A DNA stretch of 64,000 nucleotides from Roseiarcus sp963816065 (GCA_963816065.1 CAWFJG010000001.1:1-64000), one strand, 5' to 3'. Positions 28,466 through 38,091 are shown, numbered from the stretch's first letter. Numbers and translations are program-made. Notes: a model not told the origin generated them from the sequence alone.

Positions 28466-28996
28466 ATGCGCCTGATTTCGATGCCGCGACCCGCGCAGCT
28501 ATGGGTCGTCTGGCTCGTCGTCGTCTTCGGCGCGATGAACGTCTTCGGTATGCCGCTCGAATCCTGGCGCTTGCCGAGAGACGGGGAAACGATCGACTGG
28601 GAGACAGCGCAGGCTCGGCAGACGCCGATTGAACGGCTCCTGACGACTTTGCGCTGCGGTCAAGACGTAGCGCGCTACTTCGCCTACGCCGAAGCGACGC
28701 TCGGCCGCCCCTACCGTGCTTTTTTCGTACAACCTCCTGGCGGCACGGCATCGGGGAGCGCCCACGATTGGAGCCGGACCGTCGTTCCGCAGCGCCCGCT
28801 CGTTCCGTGGCGCGATTTCGCGGTCGAATACCCGCCCGGCGTCATGATCGCCCTACTGCCGCCGGCGCTCGTCACCGACGACGAGGAGACCTACGTTCGC
28901 CTATTCGCCCTGGAAATGGAGGCGGCGCTGACGCTTGCCGTGTGGTTCTGCATGCGGACCGCCGACCGCCTTCGGCCCGGCGCCGGCGATGCCGCT
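28466..28996 (+). pseudogene. GT87/DUF2029-like membrane glycosyltransferase, 5' part (split by IS)
   Basis: The 177-codon fragment starts with a membrane segment (LWVVWLVVVFGAMNVFG) and contains LVPWRDFAVEYPPGVMIALLPP, very like the periplasmic loop after the first segments of DUF2029/GT87 polyprenyl-phosphate-dependent mannosyltransferases. It runs in frame into the IS1634-type element at 28996. The rest is at 31028-31714; joining codon 28994-28996 to 31028 gives a continuous frame (GDAA/DEATLLTLALGVV). The function is likely lost. Confidence 0.6.
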
Positions 28997-31029
28997 CTAG
29001 CCCGTCTTCGCGGATTCGCCTGTGGATAACCTGATTTTGCGGTGTTTGGCGACATCCAAGTATTTGGATTGTTTGATGCCGCTTCCGTGATCAACGCCAA
29101 AAACGGCTGTAGTGAAGACCAAGTCAGCTTGAGCCGGATTCCTCGGCTCGACCTCCCGTGGCAGACTGTGTTCCGCCATGTTTCTGCGGAAGACCGAACG
29201 GCGGAAGGACGGGAAGACGCATCTCTACTGGAGCGTCGTCGAGAACCGGCGGCTGGACAGCGGCCGCGTGGTGCAGCGTCACGTGCTCGACCTCGGGGAG
29301 ATCAATTCCTCCCAGGCTGAAGCCTGGCGCAGAGGCGATCGAGATGTTCGACGAGGACGCCGGCGCGGCCCGTTCCCTTTCGCTCTTTTCCGACGAGCGT
29401 TGCGACCTGCCTGCCGACGACGCCTCGATCGTGCGTCTGCGGCTCGGCGAGATGCGGCTATGCCGGCCGCGCCAGTGGGGCGCCTGCTGGCTCGCGGGCG
29501 TCCTGTGGCACGAACTGCAACTCGACCGCTTCTGGGCCGAGCGCCTGCCGGCGAGCCGCAAGGGGACGCGCTGGGATCTGGTGCTGCAGGTGCTGGCGAC
29601 CTACCGGCTGATTTCACCCGGCAGCGAATGGCGGCTGCATCGCCAGTGGTTCCTCGACAGCGCCATGGCTGACCTCGTGGGCGCCGACTTCGGCCTCGCC
29701 GAGGCGCACAAGCTCTACGCCTGCCACGACAAGCTGCTCGCGCACAAACAGGCTTTGTTCACGCATCTGACGCAGCGCTGGCGCGATCTCTTCAACGCCT
29801 CCTTCGACGTGCTGCTCTACGACCTGACCAGCACCTATTTCGAGGTCAACGCCTCCGACCTGCCGGAGGGCTCCAAACGCCGCCACGGCTACAGCCGCGA
29901 CAAGCGGCCCGACTGCCCGCAATTCGTCATCGCCCTCGTCGTCACCCCCGAAGGCCTGCCGCTCGCCTACGAGGTCCTGCCCGGCAACACCGCCGACAGC
30001 ACGACGCTGCGGTCCTTCCTCGGCAAGATCGAGAGCCAGTACGGCAAGGCGCGGCGCGTGTGGGTGATGGACCGCGGCGTTCCGACCGAAGAGGTTCTCG
30101 CCGAGATGCGCGCGGCCGATCCGCCCGTGCAGTATCTGGTCGGAACGCCGAAGGGACGCCTGCACACGGCTCGAAAAGCAGCTTGTCGACAAGCCGTGGC
30201 GCCAGGCGCGCGAAGGCGTCGAGGTCAAGCTCCTGCCGCAGGACGACGAACTCTACGTCTACGCCCAAAGCGCCGATCGCGTCGCCAAGGAGCGCGCGAT
30301 GCGCCGCCGCCAGCTCAGATGGCTCTGGGCGCGGCTGACGAAGCTCGCCGCGATGGACGTCTCGCGCAAGGAAAGGCTGATGAAGCTCGGCGCGGCGCGC
30401 TCCAAGGCGCCCGCCGCCTGGCGCCTCCTCGACGTCGCGCTCGAGAAACCGGCGCGCTCGGCGTCGCCCTCGATCGGACAAGCTGCGCAAGATCAGACGC
30501 CGCGAGGGCCGCTATCTGTTGCGCACCAACCTGACCGAGACGATCCCGCCAAACTCTGGCAGTATTACATTCAGCTCGTCGCGGTGGAGGAGGCGTTCAA
30601 GAACCTGAAGGGCGACCTCGCGATCCGCCCGGTTTTCCATAAGCTCGAAAAGCGCATCGAGGCTCACATCTTCGTCGCCTTCCTCGCCTATTGCCTGCAG
30701 ATCACCCTGACTCGCCGCCTGCACAGCCTCGCCCCGGGCCTCACGGCGCGCAGCGCGCTGGCGAAGTTCGCCGCCCTGCAGATGATCGACGCGCATCTGC
30801 CCACCACCGACGGCCGCGAGATCGTCCTTACCCGCTTCACCGAGCCCGAGCCGGATCTGCGCCTCCTCCTCGATCGGTTGAAGCTGCAACCGCCGGCACA
30901 GCCGCCCCCGAAAATCGCCGCCGCGCTCCCGCCCCAACCCCTCCTGTAGTGAAGACCTTTTCGGTCAAGATCTTGATTTCCTTGACGCCACCACCCGCAA
31001 AACCGTCGAATCCGCGAAGACGGGCTAGA
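28996..31029 (+). mobile_element. IS1634-like insertion sequence
   Basis: The element is about 2034 bp and is bounded by perfect 23-bp inverted repeats, 28996-29018 and 31007-31029, with inner part TAGCCCGTCTTCGCGG on the left. It carries one transposase gene and interrupts a GT87-like gene. No clear target duplication is visible: the left flank is GCCGC and the right flank is CGAAG. That is unusual for a simple insertion and may reflect a later rearrangement or sequence error. Confidence 0.85.
29178..30949 (+). CDS. IS1634-family transposase, multiply frameshifted
   Basis: The start gives MFLRKTERRKDGKTHLYWSVVENRR, the standard IS1634 N-terminus. DDE-type motifs follow in other frames: VLLYDLTSTYFEV (first Asp), RRHGYSRDKRPDCPQFVIAL, LPLAYEVLPGNTADSTTL, VWVMDRGVPTEEVL (second Asp), and QYYIQLVAVEEAFKNLKGDLAIRPVFHKLEKRIEAHIFVAFLAYCLQ, the conserved C-terminal E-box with the catalytic Glu. 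Frames change at about 29330, 30167, 30460 and 30535. Either the copy is inactive or these are base-calling errors; the protein sequence shows no other decay. Confidence 0.82.
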
Positions 31030-31714
31030 CGAAGCAACGCTCCTGACGCTGGCGCTCGGCGTCGTCGCGGTGCGCCGCTACGACCCGATGGTGGCGCTGA
31101 CGATGGCGGCCGCAATCCATGCGCTCTCCACGCGACGTCCTGCCGCGAGCGGCGTCGCTCTCGGCTTCGGCGTCGCGCTCAAGGGCATTCCGATTCTGCT
31201 GGCGCCGATCTTCGTCCTTCATTTGCTGGCGTTCGGAAGGATCCATCGAGTTGGCGGTCAGGCGATGGCGCGGCCGCCGATCCGGTTGCACGAGGCAGCA
31301 GGCCCGCCCATGACCTCCTCGGATTTCCTAGGCCTCGGGGCGGTCCTTTCCCTCTCCGGCCTGCTTACGGCCTCGTGCGGCGCGCACAGCCTCGACGCTT
31401 TCGCCTATCACGGGCGGCGTCCCATCCAGGTCGAGACCTTGTACAGCGGATCCCTCATCCTCGCCCAAGGCCTCAACGCGGCGATCATGAGCAAAGACTT
31501 TGCCTACGGCTCGCTGAACGTGATGGCGCCGGTCGAGCCCGAATTGCGGACGCTGTCGGCCATCCTCACGCTCACTGGGATCGCAGCGAGCTGGGCCTTC
31601 GCCTGGGCCCGCCTGCGGGCAGACCGAGACGAAGCCGGACGGATCGTCGCGGTCATACAGGCCAACATCTCGAACTCAATGTCCTCAGACTCTTGCAGCT
31701 CGCACCTTGCCTGA
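31028..31714 (+). pseudogene. GT87/DUF2029-like membrane glycosyltransferase, 3' part
   Basis: The frame opens directly at the right IS end and encodes LTLALGVVAVRRYDPMVALTMAAAIHALSTRRPAASGVALGFGVALKGIPILLAPIFVLHLLAFG, matching the second membrane block of DUF2029/GT87 proteins (RRYD motif, GLGxALKxxP loop). Two further hydrophobic segments follow. Together with the 177 codons before the IS, it would make a protein of about 405 residues, the normal family length. Confidence 0.6.
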
Positions 31715-31852
31715 CACACGAGCGTAGCGACGTCGGTCGCGCCCTCCTACCGGGCCTGGCAGGACGTTCGCGGCCGCGCTTCACCATCGACGACCCCTGG
31801 AAGGCGCAGGAGCCTGCCGAATAGCGCTAGACGATCCTCGATTCCGACAACG

Positions 31853-32923
31853 TCATGCTCGCTCCCGCGGGGGTTTGCGGGAGGCTTGGTTCAATGGGGC
31901 AGCCCGCCGTTCCCGTTCCGCCCTTTTCGCCTCGCCGGCCGCTTCCCTCGGCGCGGCCTTTTGCATGAGAAAGCATGTCGATATCCACTCGCCAAAGTGG
32001 CCGATCGCCCCATCCGACTGGGCGTCCAAAGTCTTCAGCCCGCGCTCGAACGCCAAGTCGAAAATGACCTTTTGCGGGACCGCATGCATTTCCATGCCGT
32101 GATCCCGAAGATCCTGCAGATAGGTCTCGAGCTCAAATTTATAGCCGCTTATGTAGGTTGGAACTTGAAAGTAGGCGAGTCCGCCGGGCCGCAATCCGGC
32201 AAAAGCCAATCTGAGAATCTCCATGATCACGGGAGGTGGATTATTCTGGAGAACGATCTGCGAATAGAACAGATCCGTGTCGCGCAGGGGGTCGAGATCC
32301 GCCTTCGAGCGGACGTGAACAAAATCGATGTTGGTGAGGCCTTCTTTCGCGGCTCTCGCCCGCGCCAGGGCAAGGTGCGGCTCGGAGATATCCATCGCGA
32401 CGACCCGCCCGTATCGGCGGGCGAGCCAGATCGTGGACCGGCCGACCCCGCAGCCATAGTCGGCGCAAACCGATGGACTTGGCAGCGACGCCCCAGCGCG
32501 CGCAAGCCAGTTGTCCAGCCTGTTCATATCCCCGCGGCCGGTCTCATAGAACGCGTCGACGATCTCCTCGCTCGTCATATTCGCGCTCGCCCACTTCGGG
32601 TCCGACAGCATGGAACGATACGGTTCGGCGTCCCCCGCCCTCGACCATTCGCGCCTGACGTTCGCCCAAACGCGGTTCGACTGCTTGGGCGTGCAGTCGA
32701 GGTCGACCGGCATCGGCGGCGCCCCATCCAACGGATACAAGTTGGCCCGAGCGGCAAAGCCTTGCACAAACTCGGTGGAATTGACGAATGCGCGCACCAC
32801 GTCTTCAAGCGGCTCGCCGTTCTTCATTCTGTTGAGATGAAACGCCATCCCACTGGGGTCGGGTTCTCGACCGAGAAGGCCGGCATAAATGGCGGTCAGA
32901 ACATCGGCGCCCGTAAATGCCAT
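31853..32923 (-). CDS. DUF4214 domain fused to a SAM-dependent methyltransferase
   Basis: Residues about 5-60 (VLTAIYAGLLGREPDPSGMAFHLNRMKNGEPLEDVVRAFVNSTEF) form a DUF4214 repeat, usually found in large secreted or surface proteins. Residues about 140-280 are a class I methyltransferase: VCADYGCGVGRSTIWLARRYGRVVAMDISEPHLALA (motif I and the acidic loop) and LRPGGLAYFQVPT. The C-terminal 30 residues are charged (REAAGEAKRAERERR). The substrate is unknown; neighbourhood to a glycosyltransferase-like gene hints at surface glycan or glycoprotein modification. Confidence 0.8.
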   Translation of the reverse strand: MAFTGADVLTAIYAGLLGREPDPSGMAFHLNRMKNGEPLEDVVRAFVNSTEFVQGFAARANLYPLDGAPPMPVDLDCTPKQSNRVWANVRREWSRAGDAEPYRSMLSDPKWASANMTSEEIVDAFYETGRGDMNRLDNWLARAGASLPSPSVCADYGCGVGRSTIWLARRYGRVVAMDISEPHLALARARAAKEGLTNIDFVHVRSKADLDPLRDTDLFYSQIVLQNNPPPVIMEILRLAFAGLRPGGLAYFQVPTYISGYKFELETYLQDLRDHGMEMHAVPQKVIFDLAFERGLKTLDAQSDGAIGHFGEWISTCFLMQKAAPREAAGEAKRAERERRAAPLNQASRKPPRERA

Positions 32924-33080
32924 GCGGCGTCCCCCCTCAAACTGCGGTCTGCGCCATAGCCCTTCCGATTGCCCAGCGCAACGGGCCCCCCCCGGACGGC
33001 GCGATTGCCGATTTTGTTCGCGTCATGCGGGCGCCTGGCTGGCGCGCCGAAGTCCTGATCTCGGCGTCGCTTGCGCAGCC

Positions 33081-33407
33081 TCAAGGACCCACGGCGCCGT
33101 ACATCATCATTCCGTTCGACCTCGGAACGGCGCAGGGCGCCCCGAGTTGCTGCACAGGCCCCGGTCCAAATCGTCCCGTCTCGGTATAGCAGTACGCCCC
33201 GAGCGGCGGCCCTGGGGCGGGCGGAGCGAGGCCGCCGCCGCCGCCGCCGGTCCAGCCCCCGCCCGTCGGCCCGCCGCCTGCAGGGGTGTCTATATCCGGC
33301 AGACAGTTGCGGAACGCCTCGAATTGTCCGTTCGGGCAAGCCTGCGCTCCGATCGGCGCGACGAGCGACAGAACGCAAAGAACGGCGGCGGCTCCGCGCG
33401 ACGTCAC
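33081..33407 (-). CDS. Small secreted Gly/Pro-rich protein of unknown function
   Basis: The 108-aa product has a signal peptide (GAAAVLCVLSLVAPIGAQA), then CPNGQFEAFRNCLP, a Gly-rich linker (GGGPTGGGWTGGGGGG) and a conserved-looking Cys tail (GAYCYTETGRFGPGPVQQLGAPCAVP). The four cysteines could make two disulfides in the periplasm. I recognise no family with certainty. Confidence 0.5.
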   Translation of the reverse strand: MTSRGAAAVLCVLSLVAPIGAQACPNGQFEAFRNCLPDIDTPAGGGPTGGGWTGGGGGGLAPPAPGPPLGAYCYTETGRFGPGPVQQLGAPCAVPRSNGMMMYGAVGP

Positions 33408-33504
33408 AACACGCCTCCCCTCGGGGACCGCTGGCGGAATGGGGCGCCCGTCGCAGCGGTTCGCCAGCTATCCTATCCCCGGCCAAGGATTGCGCAACTC
33501 GAGG

Positions 33505-35934
33505 TCAGGCCGGGCCGCCCGGAGCCGACACCCCATACCCGGTCCTCACCGCCTCGGCTTCCGCAGCGTCGCCCAGGGCTTCGAGAGCGGCGGCGACCGT
33601 GCGCGCCGAGTCCTTCGTCGACGGGTGATCCCGGCCGCACGCCTTCTCGTACGCCGCCAGCGCCGTCTTCGCCGGTTCCAGCGCGTCCGCGGGAAACCCC
33701 TCGGCCATTCGAACTTCCGCCAGATTTCTTCGCACGCGATGGGTGAAGAGATGATCCGGACCGAGTGCGCCGGCGAGAATGGCAAGGGCGCGCTCGAGCA
33801 ACGGCCGCGCGCTTCCCAGGTCGTTCTGGCGCTGCATCACGAGAGCGAGATTGTTGAGGCATCGCGCGACCCCTGACGGATCGCTCGCAAGCTTGCGCTC
33901 TCGAATTGCAAGCGCGTTCTCATACAGGCGTCGCGAGCCGGAAATGTCGCCGCGCTCCTTCTCCACCGCGGCCAACGTCTCCATGGCCATCGCCGTATCC
34001 GGGTCATCCGGTCCGACGGTCATCTCATAGATGGCAAGGGCGCGCGCACAGAGCGGAAGAGCGCCTTCCAAGTCGCCCTGAATGCGCAGCAGGAGCGCAA
34101 GATTGTTCAGGCTTTCCGCAGTCGCGGCATGCGTTTCGCCGAGCGCCTTCTCACGGATCGCGAGCGCGCGTTCGAACATCCGACGGGCGTCGGGATAAGA
34201 AGCGAGCGCCCCCTGACGATAGGACGCCAGCATGTTCAGGAGAGTGGCGACACTCTCATCCGCTTCGTCGCCCGCCGGACCGTCTGCGCCGACAAGGGCG
34301 AACGCATGCGCGTCGAGCCGCCTGGCCAGCGGCCATACCCGCGGATCGCTGAAGACGTTGGGCGGGAAAACCTCGACCATCGCCGCGATCAGCCGGCTGC
34401 GCATGGCGTTCCTCGCCTGGGCCGGGATGGTCGCGGCTGCGACGGCCTGCACCAGCCGATGCATGCGAATGACATCGGTCGCGATGAACGGGTTTCGTTC
34501 GTCTGCGATCGCTTCACGCTCGATCAGGGCAAAATCGCGCAGCGCCGCCACCGCCTCGTCGAGATCGTCGTCGGCGATTTGAGACGCGAACGGCTCGCCG
34601 AACGCGAGGCGCGCCTTGGAGAACAGGACGAGCGGAATTGGCTCGCTCGCGAGCGTCGCGGCGAATCCGATCAGCGCTTCCGCGGCGGGATGGCGTCTGG
34701 CGGCCTCGGCGATCGCGAGCCCGAACGCCTTCGCGACCGTGAGGCCGCCATGATAGTCGGGCGGCGCATCCCTGACCGCGTCCAGCAGACGGGCGGGCGT
34801 CGCGGCGAACCGGCTGCGGTATTCGGAGAGCGACAGACCCAGCCTGTCGCAATAGGCGCCGGCCTGCTCGTGCGCCAGCGTCAGGCCGCCGAGATCCTCC
34901 GACAGCGCCTCGGCCGCCTGCCGTTCGCCCTCGCGCCCCGTGCGGGCGACGAGGTAGTCCCCCCCGACCGTCTTTGCCCACACCGGGATCTCGATCGGCT
35001 GGGCGACGCCGCGCCATGCCGGCGCGTTGGACGTGATCAGCGCGCGCCACGCCCCGCCGGTCGGCACAAAGGGCATGAGGAGCTGGGGGCTGATGGCGTT
35101 GTCGTAGACGAGCAAGACGCCCTCGCCCTCGCTGCGCAGGCGCTGCAAGACCTCGGCGAGGGCCAGTTCGTCCTTCTGTTCGGCCGCGACCCAGCCCAGG
35201 CGGACGCCAAGCGACACGAGGTCGGAGCGCACGGTCTCCGGCGTCTGCGCCCTGATCCACCAAGCCGCTCGATAATCGGCCATCTGACGTTCGGCGTAAG
35301 CCGCCGCGAGCGTGGTCTTGCCGACGCCGCGCAGCCCATGGAGCGCCGCGATCCCCCCGTCGCGCGGCCGGAGCGCGGCGTCAATCGCCGCGAGCGCGGC
35401 GTCGCGGCCGACAAAGTGCCGAGGCACGCGGATCGGGATATTCGAGATCCGCCCAGGAAACGAGACTCTCCCGGCTGGCGGCTCCGCGTCGAGGGGGCCG
35501 CCCGCGCGACCTGGAAAGAGCGCGGGCCCCGCGGGCTGGCCGGCTTGCGCGAGGTAGGCCGCGAGCCGGGTCCGGGCGTCCGCCTCGTCGAGCCCGAACA
35601 GGTCGCAACGCTTGAGAAGCGCGAGCAGGCTGGGCGCGGCGCAAGGCTCGACGAACACAGGCCAGGCGAAGTTCGGCCGCCCGCTTGCGGCGGCCCACTG
35701 GGCCGCGTGGCGCTCCCAGCTCGAATAGTCCTTGGTGAGATAGGCCGCGCTGATCACCAGCAGCACATGATCGGCCCTGTCGTGGCTTTCTTCCATCCAC
35801 TTCAGGATGTTTCCGCCCGCTCCGATCTCCCAGTCGTGGACGAGCGGCTTGTGGCCGAGACGCTGCAACTCCCGGGCGATCCATTCCGCCCATTTGCGGT
35901 CGTCGTTCGTATAGCTGACGAACACCTCAGCCAC
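33505..35934 (-). CDS. TIR-NB-ARC-TPR protein (STAND NTPase), candidate immune effector
   Basis: The 809-aa protein has no frameshift. Residues 1-110 are a bacterial TIR domain (AEVFVSYTNDDRKWAEWIA, HVLLVISAAYLTKDYSSWERHAAQW) with Glu74 at the position of the NAD+-cleaving glutamate of active TIRs. Residues about 170-500 are an NB-ARC-type STAND ATPase with P-loop GLRGVGKTTLA (about 200-210) and Walker B GVLLVYDN. Residues about 590-800 hold four or five tetratricopeptide units (AESLNNLALLLRIQGDLEGALPLCARALAIYE and repeats). Such architectures sense a ligand through the repeats, oligomerise and activate the TIR; in bacteria they are often antiphage. No other defence gene is adjacent, so the role is inferred from domains only. 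Confidence 0.88.
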   Translation of the reverse strand: MAEVFVSYTNDDRKWAEWIARELQRLGHKPLVHDWEIGAGGNILKWMEESHDRADHVLLVISAAYLTKDYSSWERHAAQWAAASGRPNFAWPVFVEPCAAPSLLALLKRCDLFGLDEADARTRLAAYLAQAGQPAGPALFPGRAGGPLDAEPPAGRVSFPGRISNIPIRVPRHFVGRDAALAAIDAALRPRDGGIAALHGLRGVGKTTLAAAYAERQMADYRAAWWIRAQTPETVRSDLVSLGVRLGWVAAEQKDELALAEVLQRLRSEGEGVLLVYDNAISPQLLMPFVPTGGAWRALITSNAPAWRGVAQPIEIPVWAKTVGGDYLVARTGREGERQAAEALSEDLGGLTLAHEQAGAYCDRLGLSLSEYRSRFAATPARLLDAVRDAPPDYHGGLTVAKAFGLAIAEAARRHPAAEALIGFAATLASEPIPLVLFSKARLAFGEPFASQIADDDLDEAVAALRDFALIEREAIADERNPFIATDVIRMHRLVQAVAAATIPAQARNAMRSRLIAAMVEVFPPNVFSDPRVWPLARRLDAHAFALVGADGPAGDEADESVATLLNMLASYRQGALASYPDARRMFERALAIREKALGETHAATAESLNNLALLLRIQGDLEGALPLCARALAIYEMTVGPDDPDTAMAMETLAAVEKERGDISGSRRLYENALAIRERKLASDPSGVARCLNNLALVMQRQNDLGSARPLLERALAILAGALGPDHLFTHRVRRNLAEVRMAEGFPADALEPAKTALAAYEKACGRDHPSTKDSARTVAAALEALGDAAEAEAVRTGYGVSAPGGPA

Positions 35935-36266
35935 GCGCCCTCCCCGATCGGAACCGTAGACGCATCATCAGCCCGCGGTCACGCCGACGCAACCCTGCGA
36001 TCGGGGCGCCCGCATCGCTGACGGGCGCTCGGCGAACGGCCTTTGGAGCCGCCTTTCGCCGCATATTGCCGGCGGAACCCACGCACTGCACGGTCCGCGT
36101 CCTGACGGCGTTGGCCGATCCAGGCGAACACGTCGCCTCCCAGTTCTTCCAGAATAAGGGCTGAAGCGCAGCGCTGTCCCCAGGGAACCGAAAACGCCGG
36201 CTTGATTGTCGGCGCGCCGCATGTCCTTTGCCAGTTGGCTCGACGTGACGCATGGGGGCACAGCTC
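35935..36266. other. Intergenic region between divergent genes
   Basis: About 330 bp separate the TIR-NB-ARC-TPR gene from the Gly-rich secreted protein gene. On the minus strand one frame around 36060-36200 looks coding-like (LILEELGGDVFAWIGQRRQDADRAV) but has no start or recognised family. Confidence 0.35.
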
Positions 36267-36887
36267 ATGAAAGACAGGATGGCGATCGGCGCAGCGGCGC
36301 TTTTGCTGGGGTTCGCCGCGCCAGCGGCGGCTTCGCCGGAATCGCGCGAATATCATCGCGGCTATTACGACTGTCTGGCTGGGCGATACGACCAGGAACG
36401 GAACGGCCACGCCTACCGCGAGGGATGCCGCGCCGCTGAGCGCGAGCGCGAGCGCGACGGCGACGACGAGGGAGCGGGCCGGCGGCCGTGGCGCGAACCC
36501 CGGCCGGGCGGTCCCGGCTACCACGGACCCGGCGACAATGGACCCGGCGACAATGGACCTGGCTACAATGGACCCGGCTACGGACCCGGCTACAATGGAC
36601 CCGGCGGTATCGGGCCCGGCTTTGGCGCACCCGGTTACGGCGGCCCCCCGGTCGCGCCTCGCGTCCCCGGACCTGTCGGAATTCCCAACGTCAGGGGCAT
36701 GGAGCCCGCCCAGGCTCTGGCCGCGATGGCGTCGCGCGGATACCGCAACGTAGGCACGACGGTGGTCGGCGCCGGGATCTTCAGCATCTACTTCAATCCC
36801 GTGACACGGGAGTGCGTACAGCTCGCCAACGCCAACGGCCGGGTCGTCGACGCTCGCGAGATCGGCTCGAACCCGCGCTGCCGGTGA
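36267..36887 (+). CDS. Secreted repeat-containing protein with C-terminal PASTA-like/unknown domain
   Basis: The start at 36267 gives a signal peptide (MKDRMAIGAAALLLGFAAPAAA). A charged stretch (REYHRGYYDCLAGRYDQERNGHAYREGCRAAERERERD) is followed by a GPGDN/GPGYN repeat tract and a globular end (VRGMEPAQALAAMASRGYRNVGTTVVGAGIFSIYFNPVTRECVQLANANGRV) with a pair-like Cys. The end domain is found in small periplasmic proteins of Hyphomicrobiales but I cannot name its function. An upstream in-frame Met at 36252 is less likely. Confidence 0.65.
   Translation: MKDRMAIGAAALLLGFAAPAAASPESREYHRGYYDCLAGRYDQERNGHAYREGCRAAERERERDGDDEGAGRRPWREPRPGGPGYHGPGDNGPGDNGPGYNGPGYGPGYNGPGGIGPGFGAPGYGGPPVAPRVPGPVGIPNVRGMEPAQALAAMASRGYRNVGTTVVGAGIFSIYFNPVTRECVQLANANGRVVDAREIGSNPRCR
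36525..36612 (+). repeat. 15-bp tandem repeats encoding GPGDN/GPGYN
   Basis: GGACCCGGCGACAAT and close variants (GGACCTGGCTACAAT, GGACCCGGCTACGG) repeat five to six times in frame. Such tracts expand and contract by slippage, so length may vary between strains. Confidence 0.8.
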
Positions 36888-36961
36888 GCGATGAGCGATG
36901 ACTGGCCGCCTCGATGGGCTGGAGGACTGCAACGGCGGCGGCAGCGGCGGCTTGGATCCTC

Positions 36962-37528
36962 CTACGGTTCGTAGGTGACGACGCCGGAGAACGTCCCGCC
37001 TTCATGCCTCCGGATGACCCCCGGACGGACAGCCAGCCCCGCAGCGATTGCGCCGTCCCCATAACCCTGCAGGAAAATCCGTTTCGCGTCGATTTCTGGC
37101 CGCCGGGCCAAGACCTTTTGCGCCCCGTAGGCGTCCTCGGCGCGCCGCATCAGGAAGACCATGTCGGGCGATTTGTCGCAATCCCCCTTATCGATGCCCC
37201 GCGCCGTAAACGAGTCGAGAATGAGCACCGCCTCGCCGTCGGAGACATCGCGATCGACGAAGACTCTCTGGAAATTCCAGGCAGATACGGAGTTCGGCCC
37301 GTCGCATCCCGGCAGGTAGACAACAGCAGGGAACGGTCCCGACCCCTTCGGCTCGAACAGAACGCCCGTGATTGCTTCCACCCGCAGATCGTCGACCGGG
37401 ATCGTGACAACTTCGACGAAGCCGGTTCCGATCGGCGGCGGCAGCTCCCAGGAGGACGGAGGGATGCCGCCGAGCGCCGCGCTGATCTGCACCGCCGCTG
37501 CGGTCGCGATCATAAGATTACGACGCAT
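36962..37528 (-). CDS. Alpha/beta-hydrolase (dienelactone-hydrolase-like) lacking the nucleophile Ser, short at the C-terminus
   Basis: The likely start at 37528 (MRRNLMIATAAAVQISAALGG) gives a signal peptide; an upstream in-frame Met exists at 37639. The fold is recognisable from ITGVLFEPKGSGPFPAVVYLPGCDG, DSFTARGIDKGDC and RIFLQGYGDGAIAAG. In active relatives the last motif is G-x-S/C-x-G; here it reads GYGDG, so the nucleophile is missing. The frame also stops soon after, without the usual catalytic Asp and His regions. It is either a degenerate copy or a non-catalytic secreted protein. Confidence 0.65.
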   Translation of the reverse strand: MRRNLMIATAAAVQISAALGGIPPSSWELPPPIGTGFVEVVTIPVDDLRVEAITGVLFEPKGSGPFPAVVYLPGCDGPNSVSAWNFQRVFVDRDVSDGEAVLILDSFTARGIDKGDCDKSPDMVFLMRRAEDAYGAQKVLARRPEIDAKRIFLQGYGDGAIAAGLAVRPGVIRRHEGGTFSGVVTYEP

Positions 37529-37639
37529 CGGAACACTGCCTGCCCCGTGCGTGCCGACGGGTGTTCCCGAGGGAATTTCCGCGCTTTCGCACGTCCTCTC
37601 GTTACAAATTGAGCTATCACGCGCCCACGGCGACGGCAT

Positions 37640-38091
37640 TGATCCCAGTCAATTGGGGCGCCAGAGGATCAGCGTCCGGAGTTGGCGAAAGAAGCCCGCA
37701 GTGGCGGCGGGGGGCGGCCGCTTCGCGATCGGAAAGCCGACGGCGGCCATACGCTCAACTCGCGCCGAGAGCCGAACATGTGCAGGGCGCTAAAGTTGTG
37801 GCAGACCCTCCAACATAATCTTCCCGAAAACAGGCCTCCACCGACGGGCCCAGCGCATGCGGCTGAGGGCTCATGGCGCCGCCCGCGAGATCGCGAAAGC
37901 GATCAAGCCAATCGCTCGCGCGCGGCAGCGCAATCTGATGCTGAATGCTTAGCCTCTGAGTGCGTCGCGGCATTATGCCGTTGCGGCGACGCGACACTCC
38001 GAGCCGCTCGGCGTATCCGGCCTCTGGCGGACCGGGTCGACGAAAGCGCCGGCGAGACAGCCGGCGCTCCTTCCAAAAAGAATGGCGACGC
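37640..38091. other. Intergenic region, nothing recognised
   Basis: About 450 bp between the hydrolase and the sugar-binding-protein gene contain no recognisable gene or RNA. A palindrome-poor, GC-rich sequence continues throughout. Confidence 0.4.

Noticed and set aside
34129..36021. A 630-residue plus-strand frame opposite the TIR-NB-ARC-TPR gene
   Set aside because: The minus-strand frame has clear TIR, P-loop and TPR motifs; the plus frame has none.
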